Shown here: positions 33,277 through 45,377 of the stretch, one piece after another
Position numbering within the stretch: position 1 is the first letter of the stretch
How the letters are laid out: each line of letters opens with the position of its first letter
NCBI GenBank assembly: GCA_014529385.2
Contig: CM043945.1
Coordinates: 1,893,312-1,957,311 of the forward strand
Reading direction: 5' to 3'
Source of the DNA: Adiantum capillus-veneris
Lineage: Eukaryota; Streptophyta; Polypodiopsida; Polypodiales; Pteridaceae
Length of the DNA: 64,000 bases
Notes under the pieces: generated by a model
What the model saw: the letters and a program-made list of their open reading frames with translations, nothing else
Told to the model about the DNA's origin: nothing
The model's database searches: none
Made by a program: the position numbers and the translations under genes

Positions 33277-36200
33277 ATGGAGCAACTAGAGAGAATTTCG
33301 ACTTACGCGAGTTCTCAGTATCCACCTACTTTAGGTTCCGGGCCCTCGACGGGGACCCAAGGTAGTACAAATCAAGACCCGAACATAGCGGCTAGTGACT
33401 CTTCCTCTGACAACGTCATGGAGGGTTTCCCAATGCCTAATCCCGATAGCTCAAGCCAAGACATGCATGCCATGGGTCCACTGTCCGGGCTGAGCGTGCT
33501 TAGCCGCTTGTAGGAAACCTTTAGTAGAGCCACTCGCTCCGAACATGGAGCTAATGATGTAAATGAGGGGGGTGGGGAAGTAAATTATTCATTCATGACC
33601 AACTTAGAGCCTATTCCCTTAGAGAATGTGCACGTGAATACTTCATTCACAGCACCTCCTGACTCTTCAGAGTTATTTCCCTCTGAGGTCATATTACCCG
33701 ATGGTAGAAGCCTTGCCGAAGTGCAACAGATTGAGTGGTATATCCTTGTAGCGAGGGAAAAGGAAGTCGAGAGCTTACGCAAGGCGGAGCAACAAAGAGA
33801 GTTAAAAGCGAAAGCCCCTATGTCAATATCCTTGCTAAGAGAGCAATCAAGTGTTCCTGACTTAGCAACCGCTAAGGGTCAACCTCAAGAAAGCAACATT
33901 GCATCTAGCTCAAAGGACACCCCTAGCACCTCAATCCTAGATGGAGCGTTCTTAAATGAGAATTGGGAGTACGAACTACAAACGAAAACTCTGACCGACC
34001 TATACACAGGTCACACCTATCATGTGGGTTGGTTAGATGTCCTACAATCCACAATGGGTGCTACTAGTGTGGAGGATCAACAACAAAGAGTTTGTGAGGT
34101 CATCCATAGGGTCATTGAGTTAGAGAGACAGAACAAGGGGATCAACATGCCTTCAACGGGTCTCGTGAGATTCTTAGATACAGGAAAGGCTAAACAACCG
34201 ACCTTATCGCAAATGGAGACTCCCTCGGTAAGTCCGATGGATCCTCCATATGTTGTTTCTCCAGGGGTCTCAATGCAATTTGAGCTCACAAGTGATAGCT
34301 TCACCTTTCCAAGTCTAGCTCATCTTTCCCTTGATGACACCACGGCTATTATGCCTACCCCAATGATGGGCATGCCAAGAAACACTCCATGGACCTCATT
34401 TGTTAGTAAAGCACCACTACATGGTAGCTCAATGCCTGCAATAGTACCTACAAGTGTGTACCAATCGTATACACCCATGGGTCATCGTACTCATATAGTC
34501 CCTACCCCTCCCATTGTTTCAACAACCTATGCTCCACAACCACAACACCCAAGCTCTTATTTCCATGGGACTATACCGGCTAGCATTAGCATGTCACATT
34601 CGACGTCTGCTATGCCTAGGGCCACACATATGAACTATGGACCACCACATGGCACAACATCGTACCCAACGTGGAACCGAAGGGCTTCCTATGCGCCAAG
34701 CCCAATGCCAATACCTACTCCACATGTAGTCTCTGGAGCGCCTTCACCCACAGTGCCTGCTCACTTAGGTGACTTGGCAACATTTGCTCAAGCTATTGGT
34801 CGATCTATTGCTGAGAATATGTGTAACATGCCTGATAGAGAGCTTAGAAGTAAGGCAATACAAATAGCCAAGCTCACACAAAAATTTAGTGGAGACGGAG
34901 ATGTGAGAAAGCATATCGAAGTGTTTGAACAAATATGCGATTCTATAGGAGAACACAATGACCTACATAAGAGTAATGCTTTAAGCCTAACCTTAAGTGG
35001 GAAGGCTGGGGATTGGTATAGAACCCTAAGGGTGGAAGAAAAAACGATTTACCCTACTCTTAGGAGACTGCTCTTGGAAGAATAAATACGAGAGGGAGTG
35101 CTTTGGGGTGTAGCCTCTCAGCTCCAGAAAGCCCAACGAGAGGAAGGAGAGTCGGTGAGAGACTTTATTAGTCGCTTGAAGCATTTGAATTCTCGTTGTA
35201 ATCCAAATGAACGCTTCAATAATAATCAATTGCTAGATAGATTCATTAGGGGATTACGACATGAGGATATCTACAATGGCTTAGTCATTAGAGGTATCAC
35301 CACTTGGGAAGCAGTCACCACCAATGTGATCCAATTGGAGGATAATTTAATGATTCAACGAGAAAGAGTGTCTGTTGAGCCTAAATCTATTAGCTCGCAA
35401 GCATCAAGGCATCAGCCAATGACCCTAAAGCCTATTGATAAGGAACCAAAGATCTATGAGATGACTTTAGCAGATCTCACCAAGGCTATTCAAGAGAGTC
35501 TTAGAGACAATCATGCTCCACAAAACAATCATATGTATCCAAGAAGGGAGCAACAATGGTGCTCAGTATGCTATGGACCGCATAGTACCAGTGAATGCCC
35601 TACCTTTAAAGTAAAATTCAATGGGAATTGCAATGCATGTGAAAGGTATGGTCATCAAGCTAAGGATTGCATAGTATTTAAGCGCGCGATGGCCAATACA
35701 CCAACCTTAGCATGGACAGACACACCTCGAGTGCCTGCATTGATGCCGGCCCCACCTCTTGAACAAAAAGAACAACACATGGTCCCTACGGCCCAAAATG
35801 TTCTTCAAACAACACCCTTACCACCTCCAATGATAGGACCGCAACCACCACATCCGAGAATCACTTCTGTGAATCAAGTGGGTTGTGAGTCATCTATTGC
35901 TTGTTTGGAAGGTTGTGAGGAAGATATAGATCCTAATATTGCCTATGGGATGGATGTGCTTGAAGAACGTCCACAATACTATATGGAGGACTATTGGGGA
36001 CAAGTCAAACCTGTATATCAAGTAGCTGCTTTTGTGGCAAGAGGCCAAAATATTAATTACACTGCTAAGAGACCACCTCTTCAATGCTATGAATGTGGAG
36101 GTTCACATCGTGTAGCCGAGTGTCCTATTAGGCTACAAAAGAACGCCACACTAATGCAAACCAATCAAGCGAGCACATCTACAATGCTAATACTCATGTG

Positions 36201-38249
36201 TAATCGATGTGGCATAGATCATTTGATTGCCCAATGTCCAAATAATCCAAATGCACCGAAGATCACGCCATTAAACTTGATTGAAGTTACCGAGGAGCCA
36301 TCACAAAGTACACCTGTGGTGCCAGTAAACGTACTCACACGATCGATGCTCCAAAAACAAAATTATATCCTTGAGGAAAGAGACACGGCATCAATTGCCT
36401 AATCTCAGAAAAAGAAGAAAACACGAAGGAAGAGATCACAAAAAGCAGCGAAGTCAGACCCTAGTTCAAAGACCAACATAGGGACTGGTGACGACCCTGT
36501 ATATATGAACGACGCTGAAGAGGATTCGGATTCAGGTGAAACCATGGAGACCAAAACGACCACTAAGATAGAAACCAACAAGGAAGACCTTCATGAGCCA
36601 CAATGGCCAGGATCCAAGAAGAAGATAGGAACTTATCCAAACCCTACAAACGAGATCGAGCGAGTCAAGCAATTAAGGAGTTTGGTAGAAGATACCCAAA
36701 GGGATCTAGAACCAACACCTAGGCAGATCCAGATTACAGACACCGTGTTCCCTATGCAACAACAACCTCACCAAGTCCATAGACCCTTAGCCATACCTAG
36801 TGTTATTCAAGAAGAAAGTGACTTAAAGTCATGGGAAAGTGGGCGTACTCACTTCTTGATGGAAAGAATGTTTACAGAAGGACTACCTGATCCTATCGAA
36901 GAAATGGAGATCCCATCTTCCCCACGTCAAGGGACTGAATCCCAAAAGGTGCCGTTAAACATTGCCAAATTGATGGATTGCATGTCTTCAGAAGTTAGAA
37001 CCACCATCATGTACAAACTATATAAAGACCCGGAGCTAGTCTCAGCTCTTCGAGCCTTCCTCAATGGAGAACTAAAGTTTGGGCTACCACAATTTGCACA
37101 GATGGATGGAGCTGGGGAGATGCCAATAGAGGAGGAACACTTAGATCCACAACCCAACCTAGATGAGAACCTTGTTATAGAAATACATGTTAACAAGTTG
37201 GGATAATACTTTGAGAGTGATTGATCCAATGCGACCATACCAATCACTACTAAGGGATTAACTGTGAAGGGAATCCTTGATGGTGGCGATGGGGTTCGCA
37301 TTGTGACTAAAAATTGCTGGAAAACTATGGGAAGACCTCACCTTGCGACCACAACCATAGTAGTGAAGATGGCCAATGGGTCTATTGTTAAACCTATTGG
37401 GCTGCTAGAAGATCTCAAGATCAAGGTCTTTGGACATAAAATAAAGATTACCTTTATTGTTATGGATTTCTCCAAACACACTATGGCATCAAAAATGATT
37501 TTAGGACGTCCTTTCATGAGGGAAGCAAAAATGGTACATGACTGGTCTAAAAACCGTGTCTACTTGCAGTCCCAAGATTCTGTCATTCGAGTGGATCTTG
37601 TGACTGGTCGAGCACATCCCCTAGGAAACAGGTTTATAATTGATCATAGATCTGACACCACAGTTCACTCGGCCCCATTGCAATATTGTTACACGCGTAA
37701 AGCGGACACTAATGTTGGGGAAGATTCTCCTTATATGGATGTACTACCTGGGATGACTGAGTCAGACAATGTGGATTGGGTCCACCTAGCAGTAACCATA
37801 GAAACTTGGGAAAATAGGGGGACGACCTAGGTAACACCTGAGGGGGATGAAATGCCACCACTCATACCCTTAAATATGCTAGAAGCAATGCATATAGCTT
37901 CTGATGACCTACAAGATGAAAGTTTGACTGGCATTGGAACCAGTAGCGCCTCACAAGACTATAGCCCACATGATTTGGGGTCAAAATCATCAATTGAAAT
38001 TGACTCCGAGGACGAAGAATTTGAGTTAAATCTTAGTGCAAATGTGGGGACAAACCATTTAGAGCCCAGTGGTACCCTAGATGACAATCTATCCAAGGGA
38101 GCAGAAGACACAAGTAGTGATTCATCTAGTGACTCTTCACTAGAGATCGGCCGTAATCAAAAATTAAACAAGAAGAGTAAGAGATATAAGAGGCAAAGAT
38201 ATCGAGCAAATGTTCATGCTAGAATAAATGAACAGATGTGTACAGATGT
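33277..38249 (+). pseudogene. Gypsy-2 gag-protease reading frame with six in-frame stops
   Basis: One frame runs about 1,657 codons from ATG 33277 to the junction at 38249 without a frameshift. It is interrupted only by stops at 33511 (TAG), 35083 (TAA), 36400 (TAA), 37204 (TAA), 37222 (TGA) and 37828 (TAG). A Pro/Ser/Thr-rich N-terminal part of about 500 codons comes first. The gag core follows (KHIEVFEQICDSIG, LSGKAGDWYRTL, FISRLKHLNSRCNP, 34880-35300). Next are four Cys-Cys-His-Cys knuckles (35560-36240) and a Lys/Arg-rich stretch (36403-36440). The protease has ILDGGDGVRIV and MILGRPFM (37270-37520). The end is Ser/Asp/Glu-rich (37960-38150). RT and integrase are missing. Confidence 0.85.
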
Positions 38250-38939
38250 CTCATAATAGCCTCTCCCCAAAACTCATGAGGTAAATTTGCCATAGATAAC
38301 ATGGTTGTGACTCTTTCTTGAATCATGCGATTCATACGCTCAACAATGCCATTTTGAGCAGGTGTGTACGATGTAGTAAACTGTCACAGAATCCCGCGTT
38401 TGCTACATAAATTCTTGAAATTTGTGGAGACATATTCTCCACCATTGTCAGTTCAAAAATCTTTGAGCTTTCTACCAGATTGGTTCTTAACTATGGCTAA
38501 GAATTTGTGGAATGTAACAAACACTTCATCTTTTCCCTTCAAGTGGTAGACCCACACCTTCTGAGTAGATTCGTCTATGAATGTTAGTAAATATAGTGCT
38601 CCCCCTTGAGATTTGTGTGGCATAGGCCCACATAAATCGCTATGAACCAAATCTAGAGGGTTTCCCAACTTTAAATGTAATGGCAAGAAAGTTTTCCTAG
38701 TTTGCTTTCCATATATGCAATGCTCACATAAATTAAAATCAGAGTAGTATAGCACAAGTAAGTAGCCCAAATGTTGAAGTATTTTCATTCCTTTTTGGCT
38801 CATATGGCCTAGCCGGCTATGCCACAACTCAATAGAAGGCTAGTCGGCTACATAGATAGAACTCTCTTTGACTGAAGACATACAAAGAGTAAAATAAACG
38901 AGATCTGTGACCTTTTATGACAACCAAATTTGCCTTACG
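38250..38939 (-). pseudogene. Copia-host: pre-integrase and integrase core
   Basis: On minus, LWHSRLGHMSQKGMKIL (GAG_pre-integrase), the zinc-ligand pair CEHCIYGKQTRKTF, LDLVHSDLCGPMP with the first catalytic Asp, and TFIDESTQKVWVY. After a frame or stop change near 38455 the second Asp region and HEFWGEAIM follow, ending at 38250. The upstream end at 38939 meets the inserted Copia-3; its continuation is at 44384. The downstream end meets Gypsy-2; its continuation is at 23863. Confidence 0.88.
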
Positions 38940-39130
38940 TGAAGTGTGTGTGTGAGAGCGTGTGTGTGTGTGCAGCAATGGAGAAGAGAGAAGAAGAGAT
39001 GAGACACAGGTTTGGGTGGACTCCAAACACAATATTGTTAGGGTTTGAGTCCTTATTGTTTTATGTAGAATGAATGGTCAGTGCTAGTTCCGGGTTAGTC
39101 TCTGGTTGCCCAACACTCAAGCATGGAACA
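38940..39130 (-). repeat. 3' LTR of Copia-3
   Basis: On minus it runs TGTTCCATGC to CACACTTCA, 191 bp, with a (GT)n stretch at 38946-38972 that differs in length from the 5' LTR. Confidence 0.8.
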
Positions 39131-39250
39131 TTGGGCTTAAAGGACAATGTGCCTTTAAGCTGGGGTGAGAATGTATATATACATACAATACAGGTAGACA
39201 ATGGCCATGATCATCTACCCAATGCCCATGAGTGCCCGATAATGTGCAAA

Positions 39251-42200
39251 CTACTCTAAAGGTAAGCCCTTTGTTAGAAGATTAGCAAGATTCTCAGTGG
39301 TGTGAATCTTGGCAAGCTGCAATTGCTTATCCTCAAGCACCTCATGCATGAAGTGATACTTCACATCGACATGCTTTTTCTTTGCATGAAACACTGGATT
39401 CTTTGCCAATTGTATAGCACTTTGGCTATCACAATGTAAAACAAACATCTCAACATTGATTCCCAAGTCTCCCACTAGCCGACCAAGCCATATAGCTTCC
39501 TTGCAAGCTTCTAAAGCTGCAACATATTTAGCCTCTGTAGTAGACAAGGTAACACAATCTTGCAAATGAGATCGCCATGAAACTGCACCTCCATTGAATT
39601 TCAAAACATAGCCTGAAGTGGACCTTTTTTTGTCCAAGCCTCCTGCATAATTTGCATCCATTTAACCCATTACACATGCTTCCTTTCTTCCTAAGCAAAT
39701 GCACATGTCTTTTGTACCATTCAAATATCACAAAACCCCTTTCACTGCCTCCCAATGTTTCTTGCTTGGATTTGACATACATATATGCTAACAACTCCCA
39801 TTGCAAAAGCAATATCAGGATCTGTAGTGATTATAGCATACATCAAACTCCCAACTACAGATGAATAAGGCACTTGTGCCATTTCAGCCTTTTGCTCTTC
39901 ATAATTAGGGCAATCTTTTTTATAAAGTTTTACATATGGAGGCAATGGAGTACTCAATGCCTTCCCCCTCTCCATATTGAAATGCTTGAGCACTTTAACA
40001 ATGTACTCAAATTGTGATAGATAGACCAATTTCTTGCATCTGTCTCACCTAATGTGCATGCCAAGGATATGGCTTGCTTCACCCATGTCTTTCATTTCAA
40101 AGTTTGCATGTAATGCTGACTCAAGGCTGAAATCTCATCCCTGCATTTCCTGACAATTAACATATCATCCACATAAAGGACCAAAATCAGCAAACTACCA
40201 TCTTTAGCTCGCTTAGTGTAGAGGCAATGGTTCATATCGCTACATTGTAGCCTTGAGAGAGCATGAACGAGTAGAATTTATGATACGACTCCCTTGATGA
40301 CTGTTTTAGATTGTAAAGAGTCATTTCTAACTGACACACCAAGTCTTCATTGCCCTTCTCAACAAAACCTTATGGCTGCTGCATATAAACTTCTTCTTGA
40401 AGATCACCATGCAAGAACGTCGTCTTGACATCCATCTGGTCAAGTTCCATGTTGTCTTTAGCAACTAGCACAAGTACACACTGCAGAGTAGTCATCTTGA
40501 CACCCGGAGGAAAGATCTCATCAAAGTCAATACCTTGTTGTTGCTTAAATCCTTTAGCAACAAGTCGCGTCGCCCCTTGTACTTGGCTTTATTATCATGA
40601 GGTGTAATTTTATGCTTATAAACCCATTTGCATGGTAATTCCTTTTTACCTTTAGGCAACCGAACCAACTTCCAAGTTTGATTCTTATACAACGAGTCCA
40701 TTTTTTATTGCATAGCTTTCTCCACTTTGCCTTGTCATCCATTAACATGGCTTCCTTATAGCAGGAAGGCTTTCCGCAATCTGTCAACATAATGTAGTCC
40801 AATTAGGGAGTAAATCTATTAGGAGGCCTTGAAACTCTTATAGACCTTCTAATAAATGCTTGAGCCGGTTGTCCCTCAGCAACATCTTGTACTACAAAAG
40901 GATTTTGTGCTTGTTGTTTGACATTAGGCACTTCAACCCTATTGTGGACAACTTCATCTTCTTGAAAGATAACTCTCCTGACCTCCACTGTATGCACAGG
41001 CTTCTTATGCATCTTTTATTCATTGAAGTATATGTCATTGCTGCGGACTATCTTTTTAGCTTCAGGATCCCATAATTGAAATCCTATCTTACCAAGATTG
41101 CCATAGCCAAGAAATATGCATTTCTTTGACTTAGGAATCAACTTGCTTTGAAACTCCTTTGGGACATGGAAATACGCTTCACAACCAAAATGCTTGTAAG
41201 AACATGGCTTCCCAGATGAAATTTCTTCAGGTACCTTCTCATCTAAAGCCTTGTTAGGAGATCTATTGAAGATGGATAGCAGCTGCTAACGCTTTCGCCC
41301 AAAATCCATTAGGCAACTCTACATTAGACAACATGCTACATAACTTCTCTTGTATGGTACGGTTCATCCTCTCAGCAACTCCCATTGTGTGGAGGGTTAT
41401 ATGGAGCAATCAACTCTCTTTTGATGCCTTTGGAATCACAAAAATTCTAAAAAGCTTTAGTGACATACTCACCACCATTGTCTAACCTTAAGCACTTGAA
41501 TTTCTTGCTAGACTGATTCTCCACTAATGCCACAAAATTCTGAAATTTTGAAAGAACTTCATCCTTCTTCCTGAGAGGATATACCCACACTTTTGTTGAG
41601 AAGTCATCAATGAATGTAACAAAGTACAATGAACCTCCCATAGATATGTTAGGCATAGGTCCACACACATCACTATGCACTAGGCTCACTTTTTTGAGTG
41701 CTTCCCCTTTTGTGTGGTGACTGTGTTTGTTTACCACCCATAAAGGCAATGCTCACAAATTGAAAAGCCTGAGATCCTAAAGCCAGGAACATAACCAAAT
41801 GAGACAAGATTTCATTCCCTTTTGAGACATATGTCCTAACTGGCGATGCCACAAAGAAACACTTGGCTGCTCGGTTACACAAACTACATGGTTTTTAACA
41901 TTGGATACATGTAGCATGAACAAAGTCCTAGACTTTGAACCATGTGCTACCACTAAAGAACCTTTGGTAATCTTCCACGAACTATCACCAGATGTGCAGT
42001 AATATCCCGCGTCATCCAATTGTCCTGCACTAATGAAGCTTTTGGTAAGCTTCGGCACATGTCTCACATTCTTGAGCATGAAGGAAGAACCACTCTAAAA
42101 TTTCAGCTGCACATCGCGAACACGAACTATGTCACAAGCAAAATCATTGCCAAGACGAACACAACCTTTATGGGATGCATCGTATGTACTGAACCACTCT

Positions 42201-43140
42201 CTATGAGGAGTCACATGAAATGATGCACCTGAGTCAAGAACCCAATCCTGTAAAGCATAGTCATCAGTGGCAACCAAAAATGTTGAATCCATGGGAGATG
42301 TGAGATAAATGTCTCCATCAAAATCTTCAGCAAAAACATTCTTGATCTCTTCAATCTCTATACTGCTTTTCTTAGTCTTGCCTTCTTCCTGCTTCTTGTC
42401 TTTACCTTTCTCTTGTTTTCCCATTCAACATTCTTTCTTCATATGATCCTTTTTGTGACAATGATAGCACTCAATGTCTTTTTGGCCACAAGATTTGCTA
42501 CAAGATTTTCCTCACTAATTCTACTTGCCCTTTTCCTGCGATCGACCACGAATAACAAAAGCATTGCTAGTACCACGAGAAGCATCAAGATTCTTCCTGC
42601 TAACCTCTTTGGTAAGCAAACTGCCCTCAACATCAGTGCATGTTAAACCATCAGGAGGTGCTGAGTTACTTATGGCTGTGCCAAAAGTATTCCCATCGCT
42701 TTCATTGAATCGTTGAAATTGACTCCTTGTGCAAAAAGCTGACTGAAAATTGTGTTGAATTCATTGAGATGGTTGCACATGGGTGTGCCCTCATCCATCT
42801 TTAAATCAACTAACTTTTTCAACCAATAAACCTGTGATGCTGCACTTTGCTTCTCATACAGGTCACATAACTTCTTCCACAACTCATAGCTAGTCGTTTC
42901 CATGTTCACATTGAAGTACACATTCTTTGACAAAGTTAGCATGATGATGGACATGGCAATCTCATCCAACTCCTGCCAATCATACTCATCCATATCCTCA
43001 GGCTTTATCCCCTTCATCTTTATCGGCCAGATCTGCTTCTTCTTTACTGAGACATTGTAAATTTGTTCCTTCCAAAATGGGAACTTAGTGTCATTTAACT
43101 TCTTGATGTTGAACAAAGAGTTCTCCGATGATGAAGCCAT
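39251..43140 (-). pseudogene. Copia-3 gag-pol
   Basis: Gag starts at ATG 43140 (UBN2-like: WKEQIYNVSVKKKQ, LWKKLCDLYEKQSA, HLNEFNTIFSQL). Next come a CCHC knuckle (CYHCHKKDHMKKEC, near 42440-42480) followed by a TGA, and the protease with intact DSGASFHVTPHREWF (near 42200). Pre-integrase is at 42079-41777, the integrase core at 41749-41447 (LVHSDVCGPMPNIS, LDNGGEYVT), and its linker runs to 40803. RT is at 40790-39742 with catalytic YVDDMLIV near 40155. RNase H is at 39661-39251 (KKRSTSGYVLKFNGG, TTEAKYVAALEA, CDSQSAIQLAKN). At least five frame changes or stops lie between these pieces. It differs in sequence from Copia-host. Confidence 0.9.
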
Positions 43141-44177
43141 CAATCGACAAGGAACAAAAGTGATAGATTTGCTGCACTAAAGAAGATGATAGAAAACCTG
43201 AAAATTTTGCTAGAGTCTTCCCTGGAAAACTGACTTCTGTACTCAAAACAAATGTGTACAATGACTGAAACACTGATCAAAGTGGCTAAATTGGCAACAT
43301 AGAATCTCAAAGAACTGTCCCTGTCAGTGTCTCCAACTCTTAGAAGAGTGTCTCTGACCAACTGAACACTGTCAAATGCATACGCATAAAGATGACAACA
43401 ATGCCAACAATGGTGGGTCAACAAATGCACACCAATGCTACACTAACCGCATAAACATACATCCTATGTTGATGCCAAAACTATGGGGATGTTGGGGGCT
43501 CACTCCAAAACCTGTATCACCGAAAGGATATCCACATTTGAAAATTCCTCAGCTCAATAAAACCTTACCACGACCCTCAACAATAGGCTTTGCATATTTC
43601 CATCACAATAGATAAACCACATAAGATCTTACATCAACCACAAAAACCCTTTTTTGTAACCGCTGCGGCGGTTTGTCTGCTTTAACAAACCCTCAAGATC
43701 TTACATCAAATATGCATTTGACAAAGATTGCAGAAAGAGTCTGCAACGAAAACCTGTACGCAAAAGAACTGATGAAGGTAGACCATCCTTTTGTCTGAAC
43801 AAAATATCTCTCAAATCGTGCAAAATTTGCAGAAACTTCCTTCTACAAAGTTGTAGACTATGCAAAATCGGTTGTGAATTGCAAAAATGGACATGAAATA
43901 AGCTATTTTTATAGGTCAAAACAGATATGTAAAAATCTGAAGCTTCTACTTCATGACCTACAGGTAGTTTGAGTGATGTATCTCAATATTGGTGAAGATT
44001 TTGAGAAAACTTTCTTCCACAAAGTTGAAGAGGACAAAAAATCAATCAAGATACTCAAGAATCGGCTTGAATGAAGACGTTTTGATAGGTCAAAACATAT
44101 ATGCAAAAATGTGATGCAATTTTTGCTGCTTCTCTGTTTGCTTCCCTACTGAGCTCCAATGGTGCTCCCAATCCCTG
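43141..44177 (-). other. 5' leader of Copia-3
   Basis: About 1 kb between primer site and gag without a recognisable protein. Part of it (about 43500-43570) resembles the corresponding Copia-host leader (45720-45790) in words such as GTATCACC-AAA and CTCAAT/GTCAA-AAAACC. Confidence 0.6.
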
Positions 44178-44192
44178 AGCTCTAATACCAAT
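44178..44192 (-). other. Primer binding site of Copia-3
   Basis: On minus TTGGTATTAGAGCTC directly follows the 5' LTR end (TACTTCAA). It is a near match to the initiator-tRNA-Met site TGGTATCAGAGC. Confidence 0.85.
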
Positions 44193-44383
44193 TGAAGTAC
44201 GTGTGCGAGAGCATGTGTGTGTGTGTAGCAACGGAGAAGAGAGAAGAAGAGATGAGACACAAGTTTGGGTGGACTCCAAACACAATAGTGTTAGGGTTAT
44301 GAGTCCTTATTGTTTTATGTAGAATGAATGGTCAATGTTAGTTCCCACTTAGTCTCTGGCTGCCCAACACTCAGGGGTGGCAC
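44193..44383 (-). repeat. 5' LTR of Copia-3
   Basis: On minus it runs TGTGCCACCC to GTACTTCA, 191 bp. Confidence 0.8.
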
Positions 44384-45377
44384 ATTAGGCTTTACCACCC
44401 CAACATTATGAACCATCCAAGAACCATTGCCAAAAATAGTAGTATAGCCTAGAGCATCAAGCTGACCAACTAATACAAAACTCTTAGTCAGTTTAGGAAC
44501 ATGTCTGACTCCATGAAGCATCAATTTAGTGCCATTTGTCATGCATAACTTGAGATCTCTCATACCATATATATCAAGCTGATAGGAATCTTCGAACTTG
44601 ACTAAACCATGCATAACAGTATATGTGGAGAACCATTCCCTATGGGGAGTAACATGGAAGCTTGCACCTGAATTGATGATCCAATTTTGCACATAACATT
44701 CATCAAGTGCCAATAACGCATCTGAACTCAAATCAAAAGTGAAAACAAGCACGTCTAATGGCTGCTGCATGTCAAGAACAACCTCTGGATGTGGAGATTC
44801 AACAACATTGATCTCCTCTATCCTTACACTGCTCTTTGGAGCATCAAACTTCACAATAGCTTTGCCCTTTTCATGCTACAAAACACGGTAATCTTTCTTT
44901 AAATGGCCTTGAAGGCAAAGAGCATAGCAAAAAAATGGCCTTCATTTCATCATCAAAATTCAACCCTTTCGATGTCAACCAAGAAAATGTGCTATTGAAC
45001 TCATTCAAGTGTGTACTAACACTGCTACCTTCTTTCATATTCAAACATATAAGTTTCTTCATCAAGAAAACTTTGTTGGAAACACTTTTTTTCATCCCAA
45101 GTTGTGCATAGAGAGTCCCAAAGCTGTCGTGCTATAGTCTTGTCCATAATCGTGAAGAATATGGTCTCGCCAATATGTAATCTAATCGTGGCCATATCAC
45201 GGGCATCCAACTCTTTCCAGTGATCATCAGTGTAAGCATTCTCTCTACGCTCTTTCAATGGTGCTGCCAGGCCCTTGTTGACCAAGACATAAGCATACGT
45301 TGCTTCCAAAATGTAAAATTTGTGCCACATTTCTTTATGTAGTAGTCTTCCCTTTTCGAAGCACTACTAACAGCCAT
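44384..45377 (-). pseudogene. Copia-host: gag and protease
   Basis: Gag starts at ATG 45377 on minus. It has copia gag features in two or three frames: LDARDMATIRLHIGE, ARQLWDSLCTTW, LNMKEGSSVSTHLNEFNSTF. The protease (44854-44384) has NSGASFHVTPHREWF where the active site should be DSGAS, so the catalytic Asp has become Asn. HVPKLTKSFVLVGQL follows. The frame ends at the Copia-3 insertion and continues at 38939. Confidence 0.85.

Larger units (their letters stand above)
38940..44383 (-). mobile_element. Copia-3, complete Ty1/copia element nested in Copia-host
   Basis: A 5,444-bp element on minus with two 191-bp LTRs (44193-44383 and 38940-39130), a primer site, a 1-kb leader, and gag-protease-integrase-RT-RNase H in copia order. 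The flanks are TTACG (38935-38939) and TTAGG (44384-44388), a 5-bp target duplication with one mismatch. Removing the element and one flank copy leaves the Copia-host frame open between protease and pre-integrase. The LTRs differ at roughly one site in ten, so the insertion is old. Multiple stops and frameshifts show it is dead. Confidence 0.85.

Noticed and set aside
33277-38249. Stop removal by RNA editing or stop read-through in Gypsy-2
   Set aside because: Editing that removes stops is known from plant organelles, not from nuclear retrotransposons, and the element also lacks RT and integrase. C-to-T decay is simpler.
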